Origin: Leptospirales bacterium
GTDB lineage: Bacteria > Spirochaetota > Leptospiria > Leptospirales > Leptonemataceae
DNA: 64,000 bases
Direction: 5' to 3'
Assembly: GCA_019694655.1 (NCBI GenBank)
Contig: JAIBBN010000004.1
Location: 82,348 to 146,347 of the forward strand
This document shows, in pieces, positions 35,749-45,850 of this stretch (positions are counted from its first letter, which is position 1; each line of letters opens with the position of its first letter). The position numbers and the translations under genes were made by a program. The notes under the pieces are model-generated. The model made no database searches. It was not told the DNA's origin and saw only the letters and a program-made list of their open reading frames with translations.

Positions 35749-36663
35749 ATGGTTGCCAGAGCAAGAAAGCAACTGGAGCGGAACCAAAGCGTGCTGCTTT
35801 CTGCAGCGATCATCACCTACAACGAAGAACGGCGATTGCGCGAGTGCCTGGACTCCGTGCATGGCTTTTGCGACGAAGTGCTTGTGCTTGATAGCTTCTC
35901 GACCGACGCAACAGAGCGTATCGCTCGCGAGTATTCGCGGGTGCGTTTTTTGCGACACGCCTTCGATGGGCATGTGCAGCAAAAAAATCGGGCTATTGAG
36001 CTGTGCCGGGGTCGCTGGGTATTCAGCCTGGATGCCGATGAGCGAGTAACGCCGGAGCTGGCGCAGTCCATTTCCAAATTCATCCAGGCCCATCCCGAAG
36101 AGCGCGGCGCTCGAGTTCGGCGCTTGAATCTGCATATGGGCAGACGAATCAAGCACAGCGGCTGGTACGGCGCGCGCACCCGGTTGATTCGCAAAGGCCA
36201 GGGACAGTGGGGCGGTGAAAATCCGCATGACGCTTTGTATCTGGCCGGCGATCGGCCATCGCAAGCCAATCGCAGCGGGCCAATCCTTGCCGGCGATCTG
36301 GTTCACCTGAGCTTCCGCGATTTATCCGATCAGGTGGATACCATCAACAAATTCTCCAGCATCGTCGCTTTTACTCGCGCCAGCCGCGGCAAGAGCTACC
36401 GCCTGCTGGCCATGTTGCTCAAGCCGCCCATAAAATTTCTGGAAATCTATGTCTTCAAATTGGGTCTGTTGGACGGCATGCCCGGCTTTTCCATAGCTAT
36501 GGCCAGCGCCTTTTCCACCTTTTTGAAGTGGGCCAAATTATGGGAGCTGCAACGCAGCGGCCTGGAGCGTCCTTCCAATTTGCGCGCCGACTACCAGGCG
36601 CAGCAGAAACCTGGCGAGGCGAAAAATGTAGCGCCAGTTGGCCGGCGGCGACGGGCGCGTTGA
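35749..36663 (+). CDS. family 2 glycosyltransferase (LPS core WaaE/KdtX-like)
   Basis: 304 residues, GT-A fold. LSAAIITYNEERRLRECLDS is the nucleotide-sugar entry strand, VLVLDSFSTDAT and the metal motif SLDADERVTPEL follow. Later segments HVQQKNRAIELCRGRW and HLSFRDLSDQVDTINKFSS match the WaaE/KdtX group of LPS core transferases. A hydrophobic segment (about 232-255) near the C-terminus may associate with the membrane. Cotranscribed with the TlpA-like lipoprotein. Confidence 0.87.
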   Translation: MVARARKQLERNQSVLLSAAIITYNEERRLRECLDSVHGFCDEVLVLDSFSTDATERIAREYSRVRFLRHAFDGHVQQKNRAIELCRGRWVFSLDADERVTPELAQSISKFIQAHPEERGARVRRLNLHMGRRIKHSGWYGARTRLIRKGQGQWGGENPHDALYLAGDRPSQANRSGPILAGDLVHLSFRDLSDQVDTINKFSSIVAFTRASRGKSYRLLAMLLKPPIKFLEIYVFKLGLLDGMPGFSIAMASAFSTFLKWAKLWELQRSGLERPSNLRADYQAQQKPGEAKNVAPVGRRRRAR

Positions 36664-36682
36664 TCGGCCTCGCGGCTCAGTC

Positions 36683-36720
36683 CCGGCCCCAAAACCCCAT
36701 CCGTGGAGTTTTGGGACCGG
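36683..36720. terminator. bidirectional hairpin between convergent genes
   Basis: CCGG-C-CCCAAAAC (36683-36695) and GTTTTGGG-A-CCGG (36708-36720) give a 13-bp stem with one mismatch and a 12-base loop. It fills the gap between the glycosyltransferase and histidine kinase stops, so it can end both transcripts. The stem itself contains the A/T runs. Confidence 0.7.
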
Positions 36721-36722
36721 CT

Positions 36723-39455
36723 CTAATGCAAATTGGCTTCTCTTTCGGCGCTGAATTTGTGGAGGGCTTCGCTCAATTCGCGCGCGCGGAAAGGCTTGGT
36801 CAGTGCGGCATCAAAGCCGTAGCGCGCCGCATCGGCAATCACCGGATCATTGGAGTAGCCGCTGGAAACAACGAATCGCGCCCGCGAAGATATAGCCTGC
36901 ATTCGCCGCGCCGCCTCAAGGCCGCCCATTCCGCCGGGTATAGTCAGATCCAGCAACACAACATCGAAGGCCTGACCCTTTTCAAAGGCCTGCTGGTAGC
37001 GGGCTACTGCGCCGGCGCCGTCGGCGGCATCCTCGACGCTGTAACCGAGGCGTTCCAGAATCGATCGAAGCGTCTCGCGAATTTCGGCTTCATCGTCCAG
37101 CAGTAGAATGCGGCCGCTTCCCTTGCGCAGCACGGCTTGTGGCGCGGCGGCGGCCGGAGCTGCGCCGGGCTGCGCCGGCAAATAGAGCAAGAATGTTGCG
37201 CCCTCGCCGCTGCGCGAAAGTACGCGGATATGCCCGTCATGCCGCTTGATGATGGAATAGCAGCTGGCCAGTCCAAGACCGGTGCCGCCTTCCTTGGTTG
37301 TGAAGTAAGGATCGAAGATATGGTCCAGATGCTCGGGCGCAATCCCGGGTCCTTCGTCGCTCAATTCAATTACTACATAGTGATCGGCGGGTAGCAGCGG
37401 ATCGCGCTGCGTCAGGGCGCGCTGATCCAGATTTCGCAGGCCGAGGCGCAGGCGGCCGCCGGAGGGCATTGCCTGCACAGCGTTGAGCGCAAGATTATTG
37501 ATCACGTGGCTGATCTGTGATTCATCGACATCGGCCGGCCAGATATCGTCCGGCAGGTCATAGTGAGCGCTCACCCGGCTGCCGCGCAGCGTAAAGTCAA
37601 CGGTATCATGCAGTACTTCAGCAAGCGACGTGATGCGTTTAACCGGGGCTCCGCCTTTGGCAAAAGTCAATAGCTGCTGCGTCAGGTCGCGTGCGCGCAG
37701 ACAGGCCCGCTCGGCGTCTTCCAGGCGCTTCTGGATTGCTGGCGCTGCCGGCGCGTCCATCTGCGCCAGCGATAGATTGTTCTGGATGGCCGCCAGAATG
37801 TTGTTGAAATCGTGTGCGATGCCTCCGGCAAGAATGCCCAGGGCATCAAGCGATTGAACGCGCCGCAGCTCGCGTTCGGTGCGAACCTCCTCGGTTACAT
37901 CGCGCATTACCAGTACGGCGCCAATGATCTGACGAGCATCGTTGTGCAGCGGATTGGCCCGACAGCTCACAAATAGTTCAGTTCGATCGGTATTGCTGCG
38001 CAAGCGTAAGAGACATCGATAGTACTCGAGCGGTTCGCCGCGCTTCAGCGTCTGGTGCAGCGGATCGGGCAGCAGCGCCTGGCTGCGCTCCTCCAGAAAC
38101 TCGCAGAATTCGTTCAGTTCGTAGAGGCCGTTCAATCCCTGGCGTCCGATCCCCAGCAGCCGCCGAGCCACGACATTCAACGAAAAAATCATGCCGCTCT
38201 GGTCGCAGGTGATAACGCCATCGGAAATGCTGCCCAGCGTCACGGACTGCCATTCCTTTTCCTGAATCAGCGCCAGCTCCGCCTGCTTGCGCCCGGTGAT
38301 GTCGTTGGCCACGCCCAGAATTTGCTGGGGGATGCCCTCCGGCGTTACAGCATAGACCAATTCACGTACAGCAAGCCAGCGTAAGTCGTGTTCCGGGCGT
38401 TCCAGACGCACTTCTGATTCGTGTATTTCGCCCAGAACGCCATGCTGCAGGAATTCCAATCGTCGTTTATCCGGCGATTCCAGATCGAGGGCGCGTCGAA
38501 ATTTGTGGCCATCAAGGGTCATCAACTCTGCGACGCTCTCGCCGATGATTTGCTCGGATTGTCGATTGATATAGTATGGCTTAGCTTCTTGCAAATGGTA
38601 GATGTAGAGAATGGCTGGCGCCGCTTCCATCAATCCATGTAGAAAGCGCCGATTTTCCTGCATCGACTGGTCGGTCTGTTTGCGCGCCGTGATGTCGCCG
38701 AAACTGCCAGATACAATCCAGGTGCGGCCGCTGGAGTCGCGGGTCCCTGCGGCGGTGGTGTGCAGCCAGCGAACCTCGCCATCCAGGTGTACGGTGCGGT
38801 GGATGATGTCCAGCAGCGGCGACTCGCCATCGATCAGGGCCTGCACCTCCCTGGCGAAAGTGTCACGATCTTCAGGATGGATCAGGGCCCGAAACTGGGC
38901 CATGGTCGTTGGCAGCTGGTCGGCGCCCTGTCCAAAAACAGGGCCGGCGCGCGGCGAAAAGCTCAGGCGATCCGCATTGACGTCCCAATGCCAGAAGCCA
39001 TCCATCAGGAGTCGGCCGGCTAGCGGCGCCCAATCCTCTGCTCGCACCAGCGCCTGCTCGCGCCGTTGGCGGAGCTGCGCCAGTTCGAGAGCCGTGTAAA
39101 GCTCCTGTTCGTTGATCGGTTTGGGAATGTAGCCGAAGGGATCGACGCTCTTGGCGCGCTGGAAGGTAGCGGGGTCGCTGTAACTGGCCAAAAAAATCAG
39201 CGGAGTCTTGCGACTCTGGCGAATTGCCGCTGCAGCCTGGATTCCGTCCATCGCGCCGGGCAGCGAGATATCCATCAAGATCAGGTCCGGCTGGTAGAGG
39301 GCGGCTTTTTCAATGGCCTCCTCGCCGCTGGAAGCCGCGGCAGCCACATGGTAGCCAAAGCTCTCCAGCAGATGCTTTAGATGGAAGAGAACAATGGACT
39401 CATCTTCGACGATGAGAACGGAGACGTGCGGCTTCGCCTGTGGATTTTCGGCCAT
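36723..39455 (-). CDS. hybrid sensor histidine kinase REC-PAS-PAS-PAS-HisKA-HATPase-REC
   Basis: 910-residue soluble kinase. An N-terminal receiver (VSVLIVEDES, LILMDISLPG) is followed by three PAS domains (about 150-530; e.g. FWHWDVNADRLSFSPRAG). The phosphoacceptor helix is GILAGGIAHDFNNILAAI, the ATPase has HVINNLALNAVQAM and DPYFTTKEGGTGLGL, and a C-terminal receiver has ILLLDDEAEIRET and VVLLDLTIPGGMGG. No membrane segment, so it senses a cytoplasmic signal. No response regulator gene adjoins it. Its first 56 bases overlap the end of glpD, which implies translational coupling. Confidence 0.92.
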   Translation of the reverse strand: MAENPQAKPHVSVLIVEDESIVLFHLKHLLESFGYHVAAAASSGEEAIEKAALYQPDLILMDISLPGAMDGIQAAAAIRQSRKTPLIFLASYSDPATFQRAKSVDPFGYIPKPINEQELYTALELAQLRQRREQALVRAEDWAPLAGRLLMDGFWHWDVNADRLSFSPRAGPVFGQGADQLPTTMAQFRALIHPEDRDTFAREVQALIDGESPLLDIIHRTVHLDGEVRWLHTTAAGTRDSSGRTWIVSGSFGDITARKQTDQSMQENRRFLHGLMEAAPAILYIYHLQEAKPYYINRQSEQIIGESVAELMTLDGHKFRRALDLESPDKRRLEFLQHGVLGEIHESEVRLERPEHDLRWLAVRELVYAVTPEGIPQQILGVANDITGRKQAELALIQEKEWQSVTLGSISDGVITCDQSGMIFSLNVVARRLLGIGRQGLNGLYELNEFCEFLEERSQALLPDPLHQTLKRGEPLEYYRCLLRLRSNTDRTELFVSCRANPLHNDARQIIGAVLVMRDVTEEVRTERELRRVQSLDALGILAGGIAHDFNNILAAIQNNLSLAQMDAPAAPAIQKRLEDAERACLRARDLTQQLLTFAKGGAPVKRITSLAEVLHDTVDFTLRGSRVSAHYDLPDDIWPADVDESQISHVINNLALNAVQAMPSGGRLRLGLRNLDQRALTQRDPLLPADHYVVIELSDEGPGIAPEHLDHIFDPYFTTKEGGTGLGLASCYSIIKRHDGHIRVLSRSGEGATFLLYLPAQPGAAPAAAAPQAVLRKGSGRILLLDDEAEIRETLRSILERLGYSVEDAADGAGAVARYQQAFEKGQAFDVVLLDLTIPGGMGGLEAARRMQAISSRARFVVSSGYSNDPVIADAARYGFDAALTKPFRARELSEALHKFSAEREANLH

Positions 39456-41160
39456 TGCTGCTGGGAAGGGCCGAAAGCGCGGCCATGCGATTCTTGTAGA
39501 ATTCGCGAACAGCGCGCAATTCCTTTTGCTTGCGCGCCGATTTCCAGGATAGCAGTCGCGCCGCACGATCGGCAATGCGCCCCAGGGCGCGTTCCTCCGG
39601 CTGCCCGAAAGACCCCATCAGCAATCGCCGGCAAACGATATCTTTCAGTGTCAATGCCGACTCGTTGAGCACGGCAAAGTCGATCTCAGCCATTACATCA
39701 AAGACGCCCGCACCCTGGCTGATGCGTTCGCCCAGCTTTGGATTTTCGCGAATCAACTCCAGCAGGGCCTCATGACGGACGCCGTAAGTCGTAATCAAGT
39801 GCCGATGAACCTCGGGCGCCAGGCGCGGCGTTGAATGGCGGCGCAGCGCAGTTTCGATATATTCCTCGGCGGAGGCCCCAAACGCTGGCGCTGAAATGAG
39901 CGCTTTGTTGCGCGTATGTGCGCGAACGGAGCGTCGGCTGGCCAATTCGGGCCGCTGCAATAGATGATGCACCACGTCCTCGCCCAGTCGCCGCGAGGTG
40001 GTCCATTTTCCGCCGGCGACGGAAAGGAAGCCATCGAAACCGTGATCGGTGTGATCGTATATTTCCGATTTGCGCGAGGCGCGATAGGTGCTCTTGCCAG
40101 AGAAAACCAGCGGGCGAATGCCGATTGGAATAAATCGAATATGCTTCTTTTCCAGCGGCGCCCCGCTCAGGGTTTCATTAACATCGCCAAACAGTTGTTG
40201 TACCTCTTCGGCGCGAGGCGCGACCCGATCCGGATGGTCCTGGTAAGACATGTCCGTCGGTCCGGTCAGCGCGAAGCGGTTCCACGGAACGGAAAAGAAA
40301 TGTCGGCCGGAGGGAGTGCGGAATAGAATGCCATGGCCGCTTTTTAAGAAACTGTCGCTCAGGAAGTGAATTCCCGTGCTGCGCGATAGCGAGGTCTCCG
40401 GCGTTTCTTCCACCATGCCAAGCACCAGATCCATCCAGGGGCCGGTGGCATTTACAAAGAGTTTGCCGCGTACTTTGTATTTCTTGTTGGTCAGTGTATC
40501 GCGAAATTCAACGGCCCGGAGTCGCTTACGATCCAGATTGCGGGCAACGTCGAATGCAAAGACTTCAGCATGGTTGTAGAGCAGAGCGCCATCGCGCGCC
40601 GCTGTCATCGCCCAGTCCATAGCCAGTCGTTCCGGAAACAGGCTCTTGTAGTCATGAAAGAGGAAGGCGCCGCGCAGTCCTTCCATTGGCACGGTTGGCT
40701 CCAGGCGAGCGACCTCATCTGCTGAAAGCCAGCGATGGCGCGGAATCCGCTTATCTTTGGGCACGCCCCAGTTGCGATCGAAGGCCAGGGTGTCATAGAA
40801 ATACATCCCCAGCTGGATCAGCAATCGGCCCGGTTTGCTGTCGGCGTACATCGGGAAGAGCAGCGGCAAGGGCATCACCAGGTGCGGCGCGGCGCAACCC
40901 AGAATGCGTCGCTCAGCCAGCGACTCCCGCACCAGGCCGAATTCATAGTTTTGAAGATAGCGAAAGCCGCCATGAATCAGCTTGGAGGTGCCAGCGCTGG
41001 TGGCATTGGCAAAATCGTTCTTTTCCAGGAGGCAGGTCTTCAGGCTGCGCACGGCGCACTCGCGGGCGATGGCAATGCCGGTGATGCCCCCGCCAACGAT
41101 GACTACGTCGAACTCTTGATCGAGTCTGCCAAAATCGCGATCCAATCGGGTGATGCTCAC
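39400..41160 (-). CDS. glpD: FAD-dependent glycerol-3-phosphate dehydrogenase
   Basis: 586 residues. Oxidises glycerol 3-phosphate to dihydroxyacetone phosphate at the inner membrane and reduces quinone. The FAD site is FDVVIVGGGITGIAIARECA; also SAGTSKLIHGGFRYLQNYEF, FFSVPWNRFALTGPTD and AGGKWTTSRRLGEDVV. The C-terminal helical domain typical of GlpD is complete. It lies 29 bases after the MaoC-type gene and overlaps the kinase gene downstream; no glpF or glpK is nearby. Confidence 0.95.
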   Translation of the reverse strand: MSITRLDRDFGRLDQEFDVVIVGGGITGIAIARECAVRSLKTCLLEKNDFANATSAGTSKLIHGGFRYLQNYEFGLVRESLAERRILGCAAPHLVMPLPLLFPMYADSKPGRLLIQLGMYFYDTLAFDRNWGVPKDKRIPRHRWLSADEVARLEPTVPMEGLRGAFLFHDYKSLFPERLAMDWAMTAARDGALLYNHAEVFAFDVARNLDRKRLRAVEFRDTLTNKKYKVRGKLFVNATGPWMDLVLGMVEETPETSLSRSTGIHFLSDSFLKSGHGILFRTPSGRHFFSVPWNRFALTGPTDMSYQDHPDRVAPRAEEVQQLFGDVNETLSGAPLEKKHIRFIPIGIRPLVFSGKSTYRASRKSEIYDHTDHGFDGFLSVAGGKWTTSRRLGEDVVHHLLQRPELASRRSVRAHTRNKALISAPAFGASAEEYIETALRRHSTPRLAPEVHRHLITTYGVRHEALLELIRENPKLGERISQGAGVFDVMAEIDFAVLNESALTLKDIVCRRLLMGSFGQPEERALGRIADRAARLLSWKSARKQKELRAVREFYKNRMAALSALPSSNGRKSTGEAARLRSHRRR

Positions 41161-41189
41161 AGTAGGCGAACCTCAATTATATATACGGA

Positions 41190-42353
41190 TCAACTGCGCT
41201 TTTTGATCAAGACCCGGCGCTCAATTTCGAAGATCTTCTCTGGGATCTTTTCCTTGCCCATGTCTTTCTTGTCGTTTTCTTTGATGAACAGGTCTGCGCC
41301 AAAGCGCTGCAAAGCCTCAGGCGTTTTGATATTTTTGACGCCAATCAACTGCATCTGTACCACGCCGGCGCCGGCAATCGGGCCCTCTTCGCAAGATAGG
41401 ATCCGGGTGATGGCGCCGACGGTATCGCCGGAGATGGCCGGCTGCGTGTGGTAGCCTTCGTTATAGCCCAGATCCCACAGCATATTCTCGGTTACGTCGC
41501 GACTGGCTAGACCTGCCAGCCAGCCAAAGACCAATCCGCCGTAGACGATTGGTTCTCCGCTCATTGGACCGGAAAGTCCCTGGGAATAGAGGCGATCGTA
41601 ATGCAGCGGATGCGTGTTGCCCATGCGGTAGGTCCAGGGTACATGCTCATCGGTGATGGTGCGCATATTCTTGTGAACGATGATCTGGCCCGGTTTGAAG
41701 TTCTCGAAGTAGGTTTGCGGCCAGGTATGCCACTGAAATTCCGCGGCGGGCGCGTGCAGCTCTGGCAGTTCAACGCGCGGCGCCGATATTTCCGGAAAGG
41801 GGGCGCCCGGATCGCCATGGCGCGGCTCGCCTGACTTACGCGGAGGGATCATGATCTTGCGCTCATATTGCAGCACAACCTCCTGGCGTTGATTGATGCC
41901 CAGCGTGCGCACGTGAACGATTCCCGGCTTGCCTTCGCCGCGCTCCTTTCTGGACAGGGCCTTTGACCGGGCTGTGATGGTATCGCCAGGATAGACGGGC
42001 CTTAAAAAAGCGACATTGTAATAGCCCAGATTGGCCATCGCCTTCTCGCTGTTGTTCTGTACGCCAAGCGAAAGCACAACGTTGAAGGTCTGCAGCGGAT
42101 GGACCAGCATATCGCTGAAGCCATGAGCCTGCGCATATGGCGCCGAAAGAAAGAGCGGATTGGCCTCGTGGAAAACCGTTGAGAATTCCTGAGCGAAAGA
42201 GCGGTCGATGGTAAAGGCCCGGGGATGAATGAAGACATCGCCGGCGCGAAAATCATCCAGATACCGTCCGTACTCTGGCGCACTGACCTGATCCAGGGCG
42301 GCCGCCTTGCCCGGCGCCAGTTCTTGCAGCGGTTTCCAGTCAAATTGGGCCAT
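41190..42353 (-). CDS. mch: double MaoC-domain protein, mesaconyl-CoA hydratase-like
   Basis: 387-residue two-hotdog hydratase. The first half has [39 protein letters not shown] and [20 protein letters not shown]; the second half has [33 protein letters not shown] and [15 protein letters not shown]. Order and length match mesaconyl-CoA hydratase, which adds water to mesaconyl-C1-CoA to give methylmalyl-CoA in the ethylmalonyl-CoA pathway. The assignment is by memory of the family. The ATG at 42353 (MAQFDWKP) is chosen over a longer frame that would overlap the divergent gene. Confidence 0.72.
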   Translation of the reverse strand: MAQFDWKPLQELAPGKAAALDQVSAPEYGRYLDDFRAGDVFIHPRAFTIDRSFAQEFSTVFHEANPLFLSAPYAQAHGFSDMLVHPLQTFNVVLSLGVQNNSEKAMANLGYYNVAFLRPVYPGDTITARSKALSRKERGEGKPGIVHVRTLGINQRQEVVLQYERKIMIPPRKSGEPRHGDPGAPFPEISAPRVELPELHAPAAEFQWHTWPQTYFENFKPGQIIVHKNMRTITDEHVPWTYRMGNTHPLHYDRLYSQGLSGPMSGEPIVYGGLVFGWLAGLASRDVTENMLWDLGYNEGYHTQPAISGDTVGAITRILSCEEGPIAGAGVVQMQLIGVKNIKTPEALQRFGADLFIKENDKKDMGKEKIPEKIFEIERRVLIKKRS

Positions 42354-42518
42354 AGAGCACGGTTTTTGCGGGCCGCCACAGCGTCGATCCTTATTGGACA
42401 GCTCTCCCGCCGCAGCTCGCCAGAACTTACGGATGCAATTTTTTTGCATCCGCCAGCGCTGCGGCGCGGTCTCAGTCTTCAGATGTCCCTGCACAGCGCC
42501 GTACTTTCGCCAGGTCCA

Positions 42519-43301
42519 ATGCGCAAACCAACGCGTCGATCGCGCCCTGCGCCGCCACGGGCGCGTACGCCGCGCCGCACCCTGCGCGCCGCCGAAGCAG
42601 AACTGGCCGACTTGCGCGCGCGCAGCAACCGTTTGCTGGAACGCGGCCGGCGTATGACCATGCGCTGGCGCCGGCAGATTCGCGCCGAGGTTGCTAACAG
42701 CGTAACGCATGGCGTTGGCGCCGGCCTCGCGATCGCCGGGCTTTGTGTGCTGACAGCGCTGGCTGCCCGTCACGGCGACGGCTGGAGGACAAGCGGCGTA
42801 ATCATCTTTGGCGCGGCTCTTGTCGTTCTGTATCTGTCATCGACGCTCTACCACAGCATTGCACACCAACGCGCCAAGCGCGTACTGCGCATCCTTGATC
42901 ACTCGGCAATTTATCTAACCATCGCCGGAACCTATACGCCCTTTCTGCTGACCTATCTGCGCGGCGCATGGGGTTGGTCGCTGCTTGCTACTTTGTGGGG
43001 TCTGGCCGTTGTCGGCGTTGTCTTTAAGTCGTTCTTTGTTGGAAAATGGGACGGCATTTCCACTGCACTCTACGTCTTGATGGGCTGGATTGCCGTCATT
43101 GCATGGAAGCCCATGCTGGAGCTGATGCCAGGCGGAGCGCTCTTCTGGCTGCTTGGCGGCGGCCTGGCTTACACCGGCGGAGTGCTTTTCTATGCCTGGG
43201 AGCGATTGCCTTACAACCACGCCATCTGGCACGGCTTCGTCGTGACCGGAAGCGTGTGCCATTTCCTGGCGGTCTTGCTCTATGTTGCCGGTCCGTTCTG
43301 A
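42519..43301 (+). CDS. hemolysin III / TrhA-family membrane protein
   Basis: Seven-helix membrane protein of the PAQR-like hemolysin III family, ubiquitous and involved in membrane energetics rather than proven hemolysis. Motifs: [66 protein letters not shown] and the C-terminal [16 protein letters not shown] with metal-binding His. The family-typical start would be ATG 42654 (215 residues); ATG 42519 adds an Arg-rich 45-residue extension. I list the longer form, with real doubt over the start. Confidence 0.85.
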   Translation: MRKPTRRSRPAPPRARTPRRTLRAAEAELADLRARSNRLLERGRRMTMRWRRQIRAEVANSVTHGVGAGLAIAGLCVLTALAARHGDGWRTSGVIIFGAALVVLYLSSTLYHSIAHQRAKRVLRILDHSAIYLTIAGTYTPFLLTYLRGAWGWSLLATLWGLAVVGVVFKSFFVGKWDGISTALYVLMGWIAVIAWKPMLELMPGGALFWLLGGGLAYTGGVLFYAWERLPYNHAIWHGFVVTGSVCHFLAVLLYVAGPF

Positions 43302-45850
43302 TTGATCGGCGCATCCGAGACGCTTTTGCGCTCTTGTAAATCCCCGAGGCTCTCAATATTGTCCAGCAGCGGAACCAGATCGGCGACGCTGAGCTTGCTG
43401 GCCTCAGCCGCCAGCAGTCGGCTCATGCGCGCATGCAAGGCGGCCAGACTCTGTCGAAGTCGCTGGTCCAGAGCGTAGTCCGGCAGTTGAAATACGTCGG
43501 CAAAGAGCGCCCGCTGCAGAAGAGCGATGGTGATTTCACCTGGCGGTCGAACCGGAAAGTATTCGCCGCTGGACGGTTCGTATGCAATCAAGCCAGCTTC
43601 GCGAATCCGTTCGCGAGCGTAATCCAATTGCAGGTGTTTCCGCTCGAAGAAATAGAGCGCCATTTCGTCGGTGAGAGGACGCTTTTCTCGATAAAGCTTG
43701 TGGTAAACCAGAGCGATTAAGATCGCCGAGTTCCACAACAGTGAATCGGTTTCGCGATCAGCCGCTTCGCCATCGCGATGGCTGCGATACAGATAGGGGT
43801 GCTGTACCACATAGGCAGTTTGCAATCCAAACAGGATGATTTGCGTGGAGGCCAGAATGACGATCATCCCCAGCGGCAACGCCGCCCAGACGCCGTAGAT
43901 GTAGGCCGCCGCCGTGAAATTTGCGGCCCATGTGCGAAAGAGTATGACAAACAGCAAAAGCGCGGTCGCCGTGATTCCGGCGCCGGCGACGGCAGGCCGC
44001 CATTCCACGCGGGTATTGGGAAAGAACAAATAGATCGCAGTAAACGCGCCCAGCAGGGCCAGGAAAATCAAGAGATAGAGACCGCTCTGGATGGAGATGC
44101 TGCGCACGTAGGAAGTACGCACAATGGTGCGCAAATCGCAACGCGCCAGCGGCCGGCCGCGCCCGTCGACTTGCTGCGATTCCTCGACCGGCGAAAGCTG
44201 CGCCAGTGCGCTCTGCTCGCCGGCCAGCAACCAGCCGCCATCCTCCAGCGGTTCGGCGGCGATCAAGTCGATCTTGTCCAGCCAGCTCGATTCAAAGCGG
44301 CGCCAGTTGCGCCCGGCATCGAAGCTGATACGCAAAAGTCCGCCGGCGCCAGCGACCAGAGCAACTCCATCCTCGCGCAGTCGAATCGTTTGTACATATT
44401 GACCAAAATCCAGGTCCAGGTCCGGAGCAATCGGGCCATCGGCGGTTTGAATCCAGAAGGCGCCATTGCGCGCTGCAAACCAGTTCTCGCCGCGCGGCGA
44501 TGTAGCTGCAGCGCTGAGCTGCGCCGCACTGCCGCCGCTGATCGCTTCAAAGGGACCGGCCCAGCTCTGTCCATCATCAAGAGAAAGCAGGTAGCGCCCG
44601 CGACCCAGAAGAGCGATGGGCCCGGGCGCCTGGTTCAGCACGCTGGCCGGAGGACCCGGCGGCGCCACGACTTGATCCGGGCTTTGCTCCTCAGCTGGCG
44701 CTGGCGGCAAAGGAATCGGCGCCATGGCCGTCAGGCGCTGGTAGGCATGGGAAAACTTGCGTACGGTCCAGAGCGGAATTTCACGTCCGCGTTGATCGCG
44801 CGTTAGCAGCAGTGTGCTTGCGTCGGCGTTGGCCAGAATTTGCAGCCGGCCAAAGCGGTCGGCGCGGATATCGAGCAGACTGAGCGGTGCGGCGCGCTCG
44901 CCGGCCGTCAGCAGCGTCTCGAAATTCCAGCTTCGGCCGCCATCGTAGGAATAAAAAATGATGCCGCTCTCGGACATGGCGTAGACGTTCTGCTCGTAGC
45001 CGGTCAGTCGACGGAGCGCAAAGAAATCGCTTTCGGCCAGACGACTGCCCGGCGCCAGCGGCTCGCTGAGCGTCCGCCACGAAGGACCGGCGGCAAGCTT
45101 TTGCAAATCAACGTAGACCTCGCGCATCGGCGCGCGAGCATCAATGCGCGTGCGTAAGTCAATTGTAGCGCTCTCGCCATCGCGGATCACCCGGATCTCG
45201 CCAGTGGAAACGGCAATCATTCGCTCGCCGTTGATGCTCAAGATGTCGCTGTATTCTGGCGGTCGAATCTCATTGAACAAATAGCGTGCGCCGCTCCACA
45301 TTGCGCCGCTGAGCAGAGGCAGCAAGGTAAAGGCGGCAATGGCCAGCAATACTCGAATCACGATCGGACGCTGCTTGCGCGCTCGATAGATGTGATTGAA
45401 GGATGACTCGACATGCTGCAGAAGGCTAACCGCTGAAAACAGCATGAATAACACGCCGACGCCGGTGATGGCATAGGAGCGACTGAGGATTTCGTCGAGA
45501 ATGGCCAGGACTTGCGAAGCGTCGGTTAATCCATAGGCCGCCAGGAAGCGGGCGATGTTGCGGCTGAGGTCCTCGCGTTCAATGGTCGCGAATCGGACCA
45601 GCAGAGTCAAGAGTGGGATGATGGATATGACAATGGAGTAGGCGATGGCATTGGCGCGGACCACACAGCCGTCGCGCAAGTAGCGCTGCGTGGCTGCGCG
45701 CAATATGCGCGCAAGGTCGGCGAGGCTTGTGGCGCCGGCCGAAATTGCCGGCGCTGGATCGCGCACCAAAGCGTCGATGGAATGCAAAGCCTCGCGTGCG
45801 CGGGCGGCGCTGCTGCGCGCCAGATCGCCCACGGCAATACGCCGCGCCAT
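43280..45850 (-). CDS. YihY/BrkB membrane protein split by a periplasmic Asp-box insert
   Basis: 856 residues; ordinary YihY proteins have 280-420. N-terminal helices match YihY: TM1 (about 65-88, AYSIVISIIPLLTLLVRF), TM2 (125-147) and, after YRARKQRP, TM3 (163-183). TM4-6 follow only at about 588-612, 618-640 and 650-675 (YIYGVWAALPLGMIVI, ASTQIILFGLQTAY). Between TM3 and TM4 lie about 400 residues with three Asp-box/BNR repeats (SYDGGRSW 301-308, SLDDGQSW 423-430, SFDAGRNW 509-516), suggesting a beta-propeller on the periplasmic side. A cytoplasmic helical tail (700-856) ends it. It overlaps hemolysin III by 22 bases, convergent. Confidence 0.85.
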   Translation of the reverse strand: MARRIAVGDLARSSAARAREALHSIDALVRDPAPAISAGATSLADLARILRAATQRYLRDGCVVRANAIAYSIVISIIPLLTLLVRFATIEREDLSRNIARFLAAYGLTDASQVLAILDEILSRSYAITGVGVLFMLFSAVSLLQHVESSFNHIYRARKQRPIVIRVLLAIAAFTLLPLLSGAMWSGARYLFNEIRPPEYSDILSINGERMIAVSTGEIRVIRDGESATIDLRTRIDARAPMREVYVDLQKLAAGPSWRTLSEPLAPGSRLAESDFFALRRLTGYEQNVYAMSESGIIFYSYDGGRSWNFETLLTAGERAAPLSLLDIRADRFGRLQILANADASTLLLTRDQRGREIPLWTVRKFSHAYQRLTAMAPIPLPPAPAEEQSPDQVVAPPGPPASVLNQAPGPIALLGRGRYLLSLDDGQSWAGPFEAISGGSAAQLSAAATSPRGENWFAARNGAFWIQTADGPIAPDLDLDFGQYVQTIRLREDGVALVAGAGGLLRISFDAGRNWRRFESSWLDKIDLIAAEPLEDGGWLLAGEQSALAQLSPVEESQQVDGRGRPLARCDLRTIVRTSYVRSISIQSGLYLLIFLALLGAFTAIYLFFPNTRVEWRPAVAGAGITATALLLFVILFRTWAANFTAAAYIYGVWAALPLGMIVILASTQIILFGLQTAYVVQHPYLYRSHRDGEAADRETDSLLWNSAILIALVYHKLYREKRPLTDEMALYFFERKHLQLDYARERIREAGLIAYEPSSGEYFPVRPPGEITIALLQRALFADVFQLPDYALDQRLRQSLAALHARMSRLLAAEASKLSVADLVPLLDNIESLGDLQERKSVSDAPINQNGPAT

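Noticed and set aside
42519..43301. Hemolysin / virulence factor
   Set aside because: The hemolysin III family is widespread in non-pathogens and its name does not show haemolytic function.
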